Assembly: GCA_003220225.1 (NCBI GenBank) | Contig: QHRU01000047.1 | Coordinates: forward strand, 1 to 64,000 | Origin: Candidatus Rokuibacteriota bacterium | GTDB lineage: Bacteria > Methylomirabilota > Methylomirabilia > Rokubacteriales > CSP1-6 | Length of the DNA stretch: 64,000 nt | Reading direction: 5' to 3' | Shown: one piece after another, positions 1 through 9,156 of the stretch | Numbering within the stretch: position 1 is the first letter of the stretch | How the letters are laid out: the number at the start of each line of letters is the position of its first letter | The notes under the pieces: model-generated | The model's database searches: none | What the model was told of the DNA's origin: nothing | The model's input: only the letters and a program-made list of their open reading frames with translations | Program-made: the position numbers and the translations under genes

Positions 1-914
1 CGGATGACGAGATAGGTGCAGGTGCTGACGGCGATCTGGCGCTCCAGCTCCTCCCGCACGCGCGACGCGGTGCCCGCGACGGCGAGGCCGCGCTGGCGCG
101 CCTCGTCGAAGTCGCGCGCGAAGCGGATCGGCGTCGAGCCGAAGTCGCGCCAGAGCTTGGTGAGGTTGGCGTACCAGGTGGCGTAATTCGGCCGCGCGAT
201 CGCCTCGGCCTCGGCGTCGGTGGCCGCGACGACCACGTGGCGCGTCATCCCGAGCTTGGGCATCGGCGCGCTCCCCTGCTTGCGGTGCCAGACGTCGCGG
301 TAGCGCGCGAACAGCTCCGTCGCACCCTCGGCCGGATGATTGCTGAGCACGTGCACGCCGTTCGTCGCCGCCCACTCGGCGCCGCGGTCGTGCCCGAGCC
401 CGTACCAGAGCGGCGGGTGCGGCTTCTGGAACGGTCGCAGCACCATCGGCACCTTGCGGTACGTGTAGCGCGGCCCGCGGTGCTCGAGCACCTCGTTCGT
501 CAGCCCGGCCAGAATCACCTCGAGCGCCTCGCGGTAGATCTCCTCGGTCTCGAACGGATGCAGGTCGAAGTACGCCATCTCGTACGGCACGATGCCGCGC
601 CCGACGCCGAGGTCGAAGCGCCCGCGCGACATCTGATCGAGCATGCAGATCTCCTCGATCAGCCGCAGCGGATCGTAGAGCGGCAGGCAGTAGACGCACG
701 GCCCCAGGCGGATGCGCCGCGTGCGCTGCGTGGCGGCGGCGAGGAAGATGCCCGGCGCCGGCGCCATCCCGAGCGGGGTCGCGTGGTGCTCGGCGAGATG
801 GTACGCGGCGAAGCCTGCCGCGTCGTACTTCTCGAGCAGGCGCAGGCGGCTCGCGTAGTGCTCGTCGAGCGGCACGTTGCGGCGGTCGAGGTGGTCGAAG
901 ACTCCGATGTCCAT
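1..914 (-). CDS. Luciferase-like (LLM class) flavin-dependent oxidoreductase, partial
   Basis: The frame is open from the ATG at 914 to the left window edge, so the C-terminus is missing. The start reads MDIGVFDHLDRR, followed by the family hallmarks YHLAEHHATP near residue 40, a GRFDVGVGRG segment and a QKPHPPLWYG segment, all typical of bacterial-luciferase-like monooxygenases that use FMN or F420 on unknown substrates. No strong ribosome binding site precedes the ATG. It follows the unknown gene at 940-1758 on the same strand with a short gap, so both are probably co-transcribed with the DinB-like gene. The substrate cannot be told from sequence. Confidence 0.88.
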   Translation of the reverse strand, partial: MDIGVFDHLDRRNVPLDEHYASRLRLLEKYDAAGFAAYHLAEHHATPLGMAPAPGIFLAAATQRTRRIRLGPCVYCLPLYDPLRLIEEICMLDQMSRGRFDLGVGRGIVPYEMAYFDLHPFETEEIYREALEVILAGLTNEVLEHRGPRYTYRKVPMVLRPFQKPHPPLWYGLGHDRGAEWAATNGVHVLSNHPAEGATELFARYRDVWHRKQGSAPMPKLGMTRHVVVAATDAEAEAIARPNYATWYANLTKLWRDFGSTPIRFARDFDEARQRGLAVAGTASRVREELERQIAVSTCTYLVI

Positions 915-939
915 GGGTCGAGCGGTCAGTGTCGATACA

Positions 940-1758
940 CTACCACCGCCGCGCCTCCTCGGGCGGCGGCGCCGGCGCCGGCGTGAGGCCGGCGAGATCG
1001 TGCTCCCACGCCACCGTCGCCGCGTCGGCGCCGTCGCGGATCTGCAGTCGCCCGTCCTCCGTCGCGATCAGCAAACGTCCCTCGGCGTCCCAGTCCGCCC
1101 ACTGGACGCCCTCGAGCCAGCGCTCGCGGCCGTTCTCGACGATCGCGTACAGGCTCTCGCCGGGCACGCCCGAGCGGAACGCGGCGAACCAGCCGTGCAC
1201 GGCGAGCGCGACCGCGCCGTCGGTCTTCGGCCGAGCCTTCTGCATCGTGACCGGCCGGCTCTCGTCCCACGTGTCGCCGGGCTTGCGCGGCTCCGTGTCC
1301 ACCGTCTCCGTCCAGCCGCGCCGACGCTCGACGGCGAACGACGCCGCGCGCGTCGTCACGAGGCCGAATTTCTCGAGGCACGGCCCGACGTCTCCCTCGC
1401 TCGGCGGGCCGAGCTTCGAGACGCCGCGCTCGTCGATGAAGTGCGCGCCGCGGGTCCACGTCCCGCACGTGCCCCACGCGGCGAGCGCGGTCAACCAGGG
1501 CAGCCGCGAGATGGCGACGTAGGTCGTGCCTGCGCGCCACGCCGCCTTGCCGCGCAGCGTGAAGTAGCAGAGCCAGCGCCCGTCGGGCGAGAGGTCGCAG
1601 CGCTGTGGATAGAGGTTCGACCGGATCCAGGCGCCCGGCTCGTAGACCCCGCGCGCGACGTCCCAGCGGCCGACGTGCGACCAGTCACTCGGCCCGCGCC
1701 GGAGCACGGCCACCACGGGCACGCGCGCCGCCGGGACGCCGAAGAGACGCGGCGACAC
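940..1758 (-). CDS. Conserved-looking protein of unknown function
   Basis: A 272-residue soluble protein that I do not recognise. The GTG at 1758 is the only sensible start, because the frame closes at 1780 with the stop codon of the upstream gene. The sequence is rich in Trp and charged residues and has short repeats such as LSPDGRWLCYF and DWDAEGRLLIATEDGRL, which resemble WD/TolB-like beta-propeller blades. No signal peptide or membrane segment is seen. It lies 21 bp after the DinB-like gene and just before the luciferase-like gene, so it is likely part of that three-gene unit. Confidence 0.7.
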   Translation of the reverse strand: MSPRLFGVPAARVPVVAVLRRGPSDWSHVGRWDVARGVYEPGAWIRSNLYPQRCDLSPDGRWLCYFTLRGKAAWRAGTTYVAISRLPWLTALAAWGTCGTWTRGAHFIDERGVSKLGPPSEGDVGPCLEKFGLVTTRAASFAVERRRGWTETVDTEPRKPGDTWDESRPVTMQKARPKTDGAVALAVHGWFAAFRSGVPGESLYAIVENGRERWLEGVQWADWDAEGRLLIATEDGRLQIRDGADAATVAWEHDLAGLTPAPAPPPEEARRW

Positions 1759-1779
1759 CTGGATCCGGGAGGGGAGCGC

Positions 1780-2259
1780 CTAGGCGCTCACCGTCTTCTT
1801 GATGCTCCCGATGTGCTCGTCGATGTGGCCGCAGAGGATGCCGGTCACGGCCTGCTCGGCGGTCATGGACGGCATGCCCTTGAGGGCGGAGGCGGAGCGC
1901 GCGAGCGCCGCGTCGTCCAGGCCACGCACCATGGCGGCGGCCGCCGCCGCGTTCTTCTTGTGCAGCGCGAGCGTCTCGGCCTTGCCGACGGTGGCGAAGT
2001 CCTGCGCGTGCTTGGCGTTCATCTGGTCGATGTCGCTCATCGCCATCGACGGCTTGTGCTGGCCGGAGGCCACGGACTTGACCAGGTTGCCGATCCCCTC
2101 GTGCGCGATCGCGATGTGGTGGGCGACGACGCAGACGGGCCACTTCTCCGCCGACGTCACCTTCTTCCACTCGGCGTCGCTCAGCTTCTCCATCACCTTC
2201 GCGGCCTCCTGGACCTTCGCCTCGAACTGCTTTGCAAGCGCCTCGGCCTTTGCGCCCAT
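1780..2259 (-). CDS. DinB-like four-helix protein
   Basis: A 159-residue, largely helical protein. A longer frame exists to 2301, but the ATG at 2259 is preceded by a GAGGAGG ribosome binding site, so I place the start there. Features are KWPVCVVAHHIAIAHE near residue 40 and CGHIDEHIGSIKK at the C-terminus; histidines in such positions bind a divalent metal in the DinB/YfiT superfamily. Family members are thiol-dependent transferases or have unknown roles. It is divergent from pxpA with about 60 bp between them. The family call rests on helix pattern and His placement, so it is moderate. Confidence 0.68.
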   Translation of the reverse strand: MGAKAEALAKQFEAKVQEAAKVMEKLSDAEWKKVTSAEKWPVCVVAHHIAIAHEGIGNLVKSVASGQHKPSMAMSDIDQMNAKHAQDFATVGKAETLALHKKNAAAAAAMVRGLDDAALARSASALKGMPSMTAEQAVTGILCGHIDEHIGSIKKTVSA

Positions 2260-2318
2260 GGTGGTTCCTCCTCTAGCGGCGCAGTATACTCCCCTCACCA
2301 CGACCCAGGGGGGCGGCC
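2260..2318. promoter_or_regulatory. Divergent promoter region, DinB-like gene / pxpA
   Basis: Only 59 bp separate the two divergent start codons, so both promoters must overlap here or lie within the coding ends. A GCAGTATACTCC stretch near 2281-2292 is the only AT-rich part and could supply a -10 element for either direction. This is inferred from geometry, not from a clear consensus match. Confidence 0.35.
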
Positions 2319-3101
2319 ATGAGCGTGCACATCGACATCAACTGCGACATGGGCGAGAGCTACGGGCGCTGGACGCTGGGCGCCGACGAAGAGATCATGC
2401 CGAACATCACGTCGGCCAACATCGCCTGCGGATTCCACGGCGGCGACCCGCACATCATGCGCAAGACGGTGGAGCTGGCGGTGCAGCACGGCGTGGCGGT
2501 GGGCGCGCATCCCGGGCTGCCGGATCTCATGGGCTTCGGGCGGCGGCGCATGGAGGTCTCGCCCCAGGAGATCAAGGACATCCACCGTTACCAGGTGGGA
2601 GCGCTCGGCGCCTTCGTGAAGGCCGCGGGCACGACGCTGCAGCACGTGAAAGCGCACGGCATCCAGTACCACATGTTCGAGGAGAACCTGCCCCTCGGGC
2701 GCGCCTCCGCCGAGCAGGTCGTCGAGCTCGACCCGAACCTCATCCTGATGACGATGGCCATGACCAGGTACGACGCGGAAGCGCGCAAGGTGAAGGGCTG
2801 CCGCGTGGCCGCCGAGGGCTTCGCCGACCGCGTCTACGCGGACGACGGCCAGCTCGTCTCGCGCAAGCTCGGCAAGGACGCGCTCGTCTCCGATCCCGCC
2901 AAGGCCGCCGAGCAGGCCGTGCGCATGGTGATGGAGGGCAAGGTCCGCACGATCACCGGCAAGGTCATCGACGCGAAGATCGACACCATCTGCATCCACG
3001 GCGACAGCCCGGGCGCCGAGAAGATCGTCCCCGCCGTGCGCGACGCGCTCGTCAAGGCCGGCGCCGTCGTCAAGCCGCTGCGAGACTGGTTCGGGAAGTA
3101 A
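2319..3101 (+). CDS. pxpA: 5-oxoprolinase subunit A, LamB/YcsF family
   Basis: A 260-residue protein of the usual family length with the hallmarks IDINCDMGESYGRW at the N-terminus, ITSANIACGFHGGDP, GVAVGAHPGLPD and VKAHG, followed by AAEGFADRVYADDGQLVSR. PxpA works with PxpB and PxpC in ATP-dependent opening of 5-oxoproline to glutamate in the cytoplasm. No pxpB or pxpC is present in the window, so the partners must be elsewhere. It ends toward the convergent 2-oxoglutarate oxygenase gene, and a composite repeat with a strong palindrome fills the gap. Confidence 0.95.
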   Translation: MSVHIDINCDMGESYGRWTLGADEEIMPNITSANIACGFHGGDPHIMRKTVELAVQHGVAVGAHPGLPDLMGFGRRRMEVSPQEIKDIHRYQVGALGAFVKAAGTTLQHVKAHGIQYHMFEENLPLGRASAEQVVELDPNLILMTMAMTRYDAEARKVKGCRVAAEGFADRVYADDGQLVSRKLGKDALVSDPAKAAEQAVRMVMEGKVRTITGKVIDAKIDTICIHGDSPGAEKIVPAVRDALVKAGAVVKPLRDWFGK

Positions 3102-3111
3102 TTACAGAGGA

Positions 3112-3216
3112 GCGCCACGGCTGCGCCGGGGTGCTCCGAACATTGGCCGGGGGAGTCCGAGGGGGGCGTAGCCCCCTTCGCTTGAAGAAATTGGGGGGCC
3201 ATGTCGGGGCCCCCCA
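3112..3216 (+). repeat. Composite intergenic repeat, copy A (module plus palindrome)
   Basis: Positions 3112-3131 read GCGCCACGGCTGCGCCGGGG, the module shared with 47511-47548 and, inverted, with 56227-56403. Positions 3192-3216 form a palindrome with 9-bp arms TGGGGGGCC / GGCCCCCCA around a 7-nt loop, also shared by the other two copies. A further hairpin, GGGGGCGTAGCCCCC, lies between the two parts near 3166-3180. The copy sits between two convergent genes, where the hairpins could act as a bidirectional terminator. Confidence 0.8.
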
Positions 3217-3219
3217 CGT

Positions 3220-4239
3220 TCAACCGGTAAAGCCTGCGCGGTGGAAGTAGTTCGCGTTGTAGAACTGCAGCACGAGGTCGCGATACACCGCCGGCTCGTA
3301 GCGCGGCGGGTTGTCGGGACCCGTGCACGTCGGCAGGACCTCGATGCGCGCGTCGATGTTGGGGCTGTAGAAGAACGCGATCGAGTAGCGGTCGCGGCCG
3401 GAGTCGTTCAGCACGCCGTGCGGCGTCGACAGGAACCTGTCGTTCGACCAGCGCTTCATCACGTTGCCGAGGTTCACGAGGAACGTGTCCGCGATCACGG
3501 GCGGCGCCAGCCACTCGCCGCTGGGCAGCCGCACCGCCAGCCCCGGCACCTCCTCGCGCGCCAGCATCGTGAAGAACGAGTTGTCGGTGTGCGGTCCCTG
3601 CCCGAACTGCTCGTCGTCGTCGACCTCCTGGGGCGGGTAGTGCAGGAAGCGCAGGTTGATATGGGCGTCGTTGACGAAGAACGGCGCGAAGAAGTCCGTC
3701 GGCAGCTCGAGCGCGCGCGCCAGCACGGGCAGGATCCGCTCGCCGAGCGCCTCCATCGTCTTGAAGTACGCCACCATCATCGCGCGCATGCCGTCGTGGC
3801 CGGCCGGCCACTGGTTGCGCCCGCGCAACGGCGTACCGGCAACGACGTCGGGGTGCGCGGCCCCGCGCTCGTGGCTGATGAAGAAGCTCTCATTGAAGTT
3901 GGGCCGCGTGGCCTTGTGGACGGTGGAGGCGCGCTGCATGCTCTGGTTCACCGGCAGGTAGCCGATGTTGTTCTCGTTGAGCTTGAGGGCCAGCTTCTCC
4001 TCGAGCGGCAGCGCGTGGAACTCCCGCGAGGCCTCGAAGGCCGCGTGCACGATCCGCGGCGAGACACCGTGGCCCGCGAGGTAGAAGAAGCCGATGCTCT
4101 CGCAGGCGTGGCGCACGTGCGCGGCGACCGCCTCCAGGCCACCCGGCTCGCCCCGGAACGCCGGCGCGAAGTCGATCACGGGGATCGTTCGGGTCACCTC
4201 CGCGACGTCCTTCACCACCATCGCCTTGAAGATGTTCAT
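3220..4239 (-). CDS. 2-oxoglutarate/Fe(II)-dependent oxygenase, isopenicillin N synthase-like
   Basis: A 339-residue protein. I start at the ATG at 4239, which has AGGAGG four bases upstream, rather than the longer frame to 4269. The Fe(II) ligands are visible as H217 and D219 in GPHTDNSF and H274 in STPHGVLND, and the 2-oxoglutarate-binding R284-x-S286 is in DRYSIAFF. The N-terminal DIOX_N part (TIPVIDF, GFFYLAGHGV) is also present. Such enzymes hydroxylate, desaturate or cyclise small molecules. It follows the ABC permease genes on the same strand by 66 bp, which may tie it to uptake of the same compound, but its substrate is unknown. Confidence 0.92.
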   Translation of the reverse strand: MNIFKAMVVKDVAEVTRTIPVIDFAPAFRGEPGGLEAVAAHVRHACESIGFFYLAGHGVSPRIVHAAFEASREFHALPLEEKLALKLNENNIGYLPVNQSMQRASTVHKATRPNFNESFFISHERGAAHPDVVAGTPLRGRNQWPAGHDGMRAMMVAYFKTMEALGERILPVLARALELPTDFFAPFFVNDAHINLRFLHYPPQEVDDDEQFGQGPHTDNSFFTMLAREEVPGLAVRLPSGEWLAPPVIADTFLVNLGNVMKRWSNDRFLSTPHGVLNDSGRDRYSIAFFYSPNIDARIEVLPTCTGPDNPPRYEPAVYRDLVLQFYNANYFHRAGFTG

Positions 4240-4305
4240 GGGGCCTCCTGCCGTGGGCAACGATACCATTGATAGCCTCGCCTCGGACGGCGGGGCCCCT
4301 GCCCC

Positions 4306-5202
4306 TCAGCGCGCCGCCGCGCGCGGGTCCAGGATGTCGCGCACGGCGTCGCCGACGAGGTTGAGCGCCAGCACGATCACGAAGATGGCCAGCCCCGGCA
4401 GCAGCACGACGTGCGGGCTCAGGATCACGAACTGCCGGCCGGTGGCGAGCATGCTGCCCCAGTCGGCGGTGGGCGGCTGGGTGCCGAGCCCGAGGAAGGA
4501 GAGCCCGGCGGTGGCGAGGATCTTGGCGCCGACGTCGAGGCTGAAGGCCACGATCACCGGCGACAGCAGGTGCGGCAGGACGTGGCGGCCCAGGATGACG
4601 GCGTCGCTGGCGCCCAGCGCCCGCGCCGCCTCCACGAACTCGCGCTCGCGCAGCGAGAGCACGACGCCGCGCACGAGGCGCGTGTAGATCGGGAAGCCCA
4701 CGATGGCGATGGCCACCATCGCGTTGCGCAGGCCGGGGCCGAGCCCGGCCACGATGGCGATGGCGAGCAGCACGTACGGAAACGCCATGAGGATGTCGGT
4801 GAGACGCATCACGACCGTCTCGATCCAGCCGGTGTAGAAGCCGCCGAGGATCCCGAGGGTCACGCCGAACAGCATGGCGGCCGCCGCGGAGGCCACGCCG
4901 GCCGCCAGCGACACGCGCGCGCCCCACACCAGGCGCGCGAGCAGGTCGCGCCCGAACTCGTCGGTGCCGAGCGCGTGACCCGCCGAGAGCGGCGGGCGCA
5001 GGCGATTGGGCGTGTCCACCACGTCGGGATCCGCCAGCGGCAGCCACGGCGCCAGCAGCGCCCCCAGCACGGCGGCCAGCAGCGCGAGCGCGGCCACGAC
5101 GGCGAGGCGGTTGCGCGTGGCGAGCCGGCCGAACGCGCGCCGGCGGCGCGCGGCGTCGGCCGCGCGCGGGATGGTCGCGGTCGCGGCGCCCGCGTCACTC
5201 AT
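4306..5202 (-). CDS. Peptide/nickel-type ABC transporter permease, DppC family
   Basis: A 298-residue inner-membrane protein. It has an N-terminal cytoplasmic stretch, a first membrane helix (LAVVAALALLAAVLGALLA), the OppC_N segment HALGTDEFGRDLLARLVWGARVSL, about five further helices and the EAARALGASD segment that docks the ATPase. Its ATG overlaps the end of the DppB-type gene by 8 bp, so the two are translationally coupled. No ATP-binding subunits are encoded here, so the pair must use ATPases made elsewhere. The substrate is probably an oligopeptide or a similar amide. Confidence 0.93.
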   Translation of the reverse strand: MSDAGAATATIPRAADAARRRRAFGRLATRNRLAVVAALALLAAVLGALLAPWLPLADPDVVDTPNRLRPPLSAGHALGTDEFGRDLLARLVWGARVSLAAGVASAAAAMLFGVTLGILGGFYTGWIETVVMRLTDILMAFPYVLLAIAIVAGLGPGLRNAMVAIAIVGFPIYTRLVRGVVLSLREREFVEAARALGASDAVILGRHVLPHLLSPVIVAFSLDVGAKILATAGLSFLGLGTQPPTADWGSMLATGRQFVILSPHVVLLPGLAIFVIVLALNLVGDAVRDILDPRAAAR

Positions 5203-6145
5203 AACGGATGCGCGGGTCGAGCCAGGCGTAGAGCAGGTCGACGGCGAGGTTCACGAGGACGAAGGACAGCGCCACCACGAGCACGCAGCCCTGCACCAGC
5301 GGAAAGTCGCGCGCGAGGATCCCCTGCACCATCAGCGTCCCCACGCCCGGCCACGCGAAGACCGTCTCGGTGAGCACCGCGCCCCCGAGCAGGTAGCCGG
5401 CCTGGACACCGATGACGGTGACGATGGGCACCAGCGCGTTGCTGAGCCCGTGTCGCAACACGACGGCGCGGTCGCTGACCCCCTTGGCGCGCGCCGTCCG
5501 CACGTAGTCCTGGCCGAGCGTCTCGAGCATCGCGCTGCGCGTGAGGCGCGCGACGATCGTCACCGAGGCGGCGGCCAGCGTGACGGCGGGCAGCACCAGG
5601 TGACTGAGCAGGTCGCGCAGGTCGCCGCCGCCGTGCGGCGCGTACATGCCCGAGGCGGGCAGCCAGCCGAGCCACAGCGCGAACACGACCATCAGCACGA
5701 TGCCGAGCCAGAACGACGGCATGCTGGCGCCGAAGAGCGAGGCCACCGCGCTCAGCCGGTCCAGCATGGAGTTCGGCCGCGTGGCCGCGGCCACGCCGAG
5801 GGCGACGCCGACCGCGCTCGAGAGCACGAGCGCGGTGGCCGTGAGCAGCAGCGTGGCCTGCAGGCGCGTGAGAACCTCGCCGAGCACGGGACGCTTCATC
5901 CAGAGCGAGCGCCCGAGATCGCCGCGCGCGACGTGGCCGATCCACCTCAGATATTGCGCGTGCAGCGGCTCGTTCAGGCCGAGGTCGGCGCGCAGGCGCG
6001 CCAGGTCTTCCTTCGTCGCCTGCGAGCCGAGCATGATCTCCGCCGGGTCGCCCGGCGAGAGGTGCAGCACCATGAAGATGATGACGGACACGCCCGCCAG
6101 GACCGGCACCAGCAGCAGGAGCCGGCGCGCGAGGTAACGCCTCAC
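5195..6145 (-). CDS. Peptide/nickel-type ABC transporter permease, DppB family
   Basis: A 316-residue inner-membrane protein starting at GTG 6145. It begins with the typical DppB N-terminus (MRRYLARRLLLLVPVLAGVS, then FMVLHLSPGDPAE), followed by a periplasmic loop, about five more helices and the ATPase-coupling segment DYVRTARAKGVSDRAVVLRH. It lies 18 bp after the serine hydrolase gene and overlaps the DppC-type gene by 8 bp, giving the operon order binding protein, hydrolase, permease, permease. Confidence 0.94.
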   Translation of the reverse strand: MRRYLARRLLLLVPVLAGVSVIIFMVLHLSPGDPAEIMLGSQATKEDLARLRADLGLNEPLHAQYLRWIGHVARGDLGRSLWMKRPVLGEVLTRLQATLLLTATALVLSSAVGVALGVAAATRPNSMLDRLSAVASLFGASMPSFWLGIVLMVVFALWLGWLPASGMYAPHGGGDLRDLLSHLVLPAVTLAAASVTIVARLTRSAMLETLGQDYVRTARAKGVSDRAVVLRHGLSNALVPIVTVIGVQAGYLLGGAVLTETVFAWPGVGTLMVQGILARDFPLVQGCVLVVALSFVLVNLAVDLLYAWLDPRIRYE

Positions 6146-6163
6146 TTCAGCGCTCGGGGCGGC

Positions 6164-7444
6164 TCACTTCCCGTTCGGCTTCACGACCGCGCCGTACACC
6201 ATGTTCTTGAGCAGCGGCCGGTAGTAGGTCCGCTGCTTCGGCGACTGCATGGCGAACACGACGAACATGTCCTCCTTCGGGTCGATCCAGAAGTAGGTGC
6301 CGCCGGCGCCGCCCCAGTTGAACTCGCCGACCGAGCCCTGCACGTTGGCCACGCCCGCGTCGCGGCGCACGGCGAAGCCGAGGCCGAAGCCGAAGCCCGC
6401 GCCGGGCAGGTAGAGCGGGCCCGGCGCGACCGATGCGTCGAGATGGTCGGCCGTCATGTAGGCGACGGTCTTCGGGCTCAGGATGCGCCTGCCATCGAGC
6501 GCGCCGCCGTTGAGCAGCATCTGGCAGAAGCGCGCGTAGTCCATGACCGTGCCGACCATGCCGCCGCCGCCCGACTGCCAGCGCTGCGGCGCGCGCGGGT
6601 CGAAGAACTCGGTGTTGGTGCCGATCGTACGATCGTTGGGGAAGGCCTCGGCGATACGCCCCTGGCGCGCCTTGTCGGTCACGTCGAACGCCGTGTCCTT
6701 CATGCCGAGCGGGTCGAGGATCCGCTCCTTCTCGAACTCGTAGAGCGACTTCTTCGAGACGACCTCCACGACGCGGCCGAGCACGTCGGTCGAGTGGCTG
6801 TAGTCCCACACCGTGCCCGGGTGATTGGCGAGCGGCAGCTTGACGAGCCGCTCCACGAACTCGGCGTTCGTCGGATCGCCGTCGAACAGCTTCGCCTCGA
6901 GGTACTGCTTCTTCACCAGCGTGCTGCCGAAGATGCCGTACGTCACCCCGGAGGTGTGGCGCAGGAGGTCCTGGACGGTCATCTGTCGCCGCGGCGCCAC
7001 CAGCTCGAGCGTCGGGTTGCCGTCGGCGCCCGGCTTCTCGACGCCGACCCTCATCTCGGCGATCTGCGGGATGTACTTCCCCACGGGATCGCCGAGCGCG
7101 AGCTTGCCCTCCTCGACGAGGATCATCGCCGCGACCGACGTGATCGGCTTGCTCATCGAGTAGATGCGGAAGATCGCGTCCTTCGTCATCGGCGCCTTCG
7201 TCGCCGGATCCAGCACGCCCACGCTCTCGAACAGCGCGATCCGGCCCTGCCGCGCGACCAGGAGGATGGCGCCGGGGATCTGGCCCTTCTGCGAGTCGTT
7301 GCGCAGCGTCGTCACGATGCGGCCCAGCCGCTCGGACGACAGGCCCACCTGCTCGGGCTTGACGCTCGACAGGGTCTGGGCGTGCACGAGGGCGACGGTG
7401 GACAGCCACAGCAGCGCCGCCAGCAGCGCGATCTTCCTCTTCAT
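6164..7444 (-). CDS. Exported serine hydrolase, class C beta-lactamase family
   Basis: A 426-residue protein with a signal peptide ([23 protein letters not shown]). The catalytic S96-x-x-K99 motif is in [11 protein letters not shown], and a Tyr follows in [12 protein letters not shown]. Family members are esterases, D-amino-acid amidases/peptidases or penicillin-binding relatives, and most are not antibiotic-resistance enzymes. It lies between the binding-protein gene (25 bp upstream) and dppB-like gene, so it probably trims the transported substrate in the periplasm; a peptide or amide hydrolase is likely but not shown. Confidence 0.9.
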   Translation of the reverse strand: MKRKIALLAALLWLSTVALVHAQTLSSVKPEQVGLSSERLGRIVTTLRNDSQKGQIPGAILLVARQGRIALFESVGVLDPATKAPMTKDAIFRIYSMSKPITSVAAMILVEEGKLALGDPVGKYIPQIAEMRVGVEKPGADGNPTLELVAPRRQMTVQDLLRHTSGVTYGIFGSTLVKKQYLEAKLFDGDPTNAEFVERLVKLPLANHPGTVWDYSHSTDVLGRVVEVVSKKSLYEFEKERILDPLGMKDTAFDVTDKARQGRIAEAFPNDRTIGTNTEFFDPRAPQRWQSGGGGMVGTVMDYARFCQMLLNGGALDGRRILSPKTVAYMTADHLDASVAPGPLYLPGAGFGFGLGFAVRRDAGVANVQGSVGEFNWGGAGGTYFWIDPKEDMFVVFAMQSPKQRTYYRPLLKNMVYGAVVKPNGK

Positions 7445-7469
7445 CGGTGTCCTCTCCCGGTGCTCGGAC

Positions 7470-9071
7470 TCACTTCAGCGAGATCGTCTCGACGCGGAGA
7501 TCGAAGCTCGGATGCAGCTTGAAGCCCTGCACGCGCTTGGCGTGCGCGGCGGTCTGGATCTCGTGGTCGACGAACACCCACGGCGCGTCGTCGACCAGGA
7601 TGCGCTGGGCCTCGCGGTACAGCTCCGCGCGCTTCTTCTGGTCGGTGGTGAGCCGCGCCTGGTGCAGCAGCTCGTCGTACTTCTCGTTCTTGTAGAGCGC
7701 GCGGTTGGGACCGTTCGGCGTCCACTGGCTCGAGTGCAGCAGCGGGTACATCACCAGATCCGGGTCCTCGTTGCCGGCCATCCACGAGAGCGCGAACAGG
7801 TCCTGCTCTTTCGTGCGCAGCTTGGCGAGGTAGGCGCCCCACTCCATCGTCTGCAGCGCGACATTGACGCCGACGGCCTTGAGGTTGGACTGGATGACCG
7901 TCGACATCGCCACCGGCAACTGCATCCCCGAGCCCGACTCCGGCACCCACAGCGTCGTGGAAAAACCGCTCGGGTAGCCGGCCTCGGCCAGCAGTTTCTT
8001 CGCGCGCTCGGGATCGTAGGGATAGGCCTTGAGCGCCGCGTCGGCGCCCCACGTGTTCGGCAGGACGGGCCCGCGCGAGAATGAGCCGGTGCCCTTGAGC
8101 ACGTCGCGCACGAGCGCCTCCTTGTTGACGGCGTAGTTCAGAGCCTGGCGCACGCGCTTGTCGTCGAACGGCTTCTTCTGGTTGTTGATGCCGAGGTACC
8201 AGACGTGCACGCCCACCTGCTTGAGCACCATGACTTTCGGATTGCTTTCGAGCTGTGGGACGAAGTCGGGCGGCGTGTCGACGATGAGGTCGAGCGCGCC
8301 CGTGAGCAGCTCGGTGAGCCGCGCCTGGCCCTCGACGATCGGCCGGTAGATCACGCGATCGATCTTCACCGGGTGCTTCCAGTACCCGGCGTTCTTCTCC
8401 AGCACCACGCGCTGGCCGCGGTCCCACGCCACGAACTTGAAGGGTCCGGTGCCGACGGGGGTCAGCGGGTAGTCCACCCCGAGCTTGCGCACCGCCGTCG
8501 GGCTCACGATCGACGCCGCGCCCGCGGTGAGCACGGCCAGGAACGAGGCGCGCGGCTCCTTGAGGATGAACTCCACGGTCTGCGGATCCACGGCCTCGAC
8601 GGCCTTGACGTTGCCGAAGAAGTAATTCGCGAAGGGATACTTGCCGAGCTTGTTGAACGGATGCTCCGGGATGATCTGGCGCTCGATCGAGAACTTCACC
8701 GCCTCGGCGTTGAGGGGGGTGCCGTCGTGGAAGCTGACGCCCTTGCGCAGCTTGAACGTGTACTTCAGGCCGTCCTTGCTGATCGCCCACGACTCGGCCA
8801 GCCCCGGCACGACCTGCGTGCTCTCGTCGGGAAAGGTCACCAGCGTCTCGACGATGCGCCGGCCCACGCGGTTGGAGTTGAGGTCGGTGACCTGCGCGGG
8901 ATCGAGGTTCACCGGCTCGGCCACGAGGCCGACGACCAGCGTGCCCGCCGGCTGGGCGGCCACCGGCGCCAGCGCGCCGACGCCGAGGAGCAGTGCGACG
9001 ACCGCCAGCCACGTCGTGAGCATCCTCATCGCGCGGAGCAGACGGCGTCGCGAGATCGGGTCGAGACACAT
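7470..9071 (-). CDS. ABC transporter substrate-binding protein, family 5 (DppA/OppA-like)
   Basis: A 533-residue periplasmic protein. The longer open frame to 9287 lacks sense; the ATG at 9071 has GGGAGG upstream and opens a signal peptide ([12 protein letters not shown], then [21 protein letters not shown]). The mature part begins [18 protein letters not shown] and contains [21 protein letters not shown] and [15 protein letters not shown], the classic SBP_bac_5 signature for oligopeptide, dipeptide or nickel receptors. It is the first gene of the transporter operon and is divergent from the NHL gene. Confidence 0.95.
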   Translation of the reverse strand: MCLDPISRRRLLRAMRMLTTWLAVVALLLGVGALAPVAAQPAGTLVVGLVAEPVNLDPAQVTDLNSNRVGRRIVETLVTFPDESTQVVPGLAESWAISKDGLKYTFKLRKGVSFHDGTPLNAEAVKFSIERQIIPEHPFNKLGKYPFANYFFGNVKAVEAVDPQTVEFILKEPRASFLAVLTAGAASIVSPTAVRKLGVDYPLTPVGTGPFKFVAWDRGQRVVLEKNAGYWKHPVKIDRVIYRPIVEGQARLTELLTGALDLIVDTPPDFVPQLESNPKVMVLKQVGVHVWYLGINNQKKPFDDKRVRQALNYAVNKEALVRDVLKGTGSFSRGPVLPNTWGADAALKAYPYDPERAKKLLAEAGYPSGFSTTLWVPESGSGMQLPVAMSTVIQSNLKAVGVNVALQTMEWGAYLAKLRTKEQDLFALSWMAGNEDPDLVMYPLLHSSQWTPNGPNRALYKNEKYDELLHQARLTTDQKKRAELYREAQRILVDDAPWVFVDHEIQTAAHAKRVQGFKLHPSFDLRVETISLK

Positions 9072-9156
9072 GGACGCCTCCCTGAGCGCCGCCACGGTAT
9101 ACGATCGGGCCGGAGCGTGCAAGGCACCGGGAGTAGAATCGCGCAGGAGGCCGACC
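9072..9156. promoter_or_regulatory. Divergent promoter region, ABC operon / NHL operon
   Basis: The 85 bp between the two start codons carries both ribosome binding sites. On the minus strand TTGCAC and TATACC are separated by 15 bases, a weak sigma-70-like match for the ABC operon. On the plus strand TAGAAT near 9134 is a possible -10 without a clear -35. Confidence 0.3.

Noticed and set aside
877-2322. Long plus-strand open frame of 481 codons
   Set aside because: It is antisense to two minus-strand genes, is Arg/Pro/Ala/His-rich without domain signs and shows the third-position GC pattern of a shadow frame.
6164-7444. Antibiotic-resistance beta-lactamase
   Set aside because: SxxK is present, but the full class C lactamase pattern (such as a clear KTG) was not seen and the gene lies in a peptide-transport operon, so a peptidase/esterase role is more likely.
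5006-7522. Long plus-strand open frame of 838 codons
   Set aside because: It is a shadow of the ABC permease and serine hydrolase genes on the other strand, with low-complexity Arg/His/Ala content.
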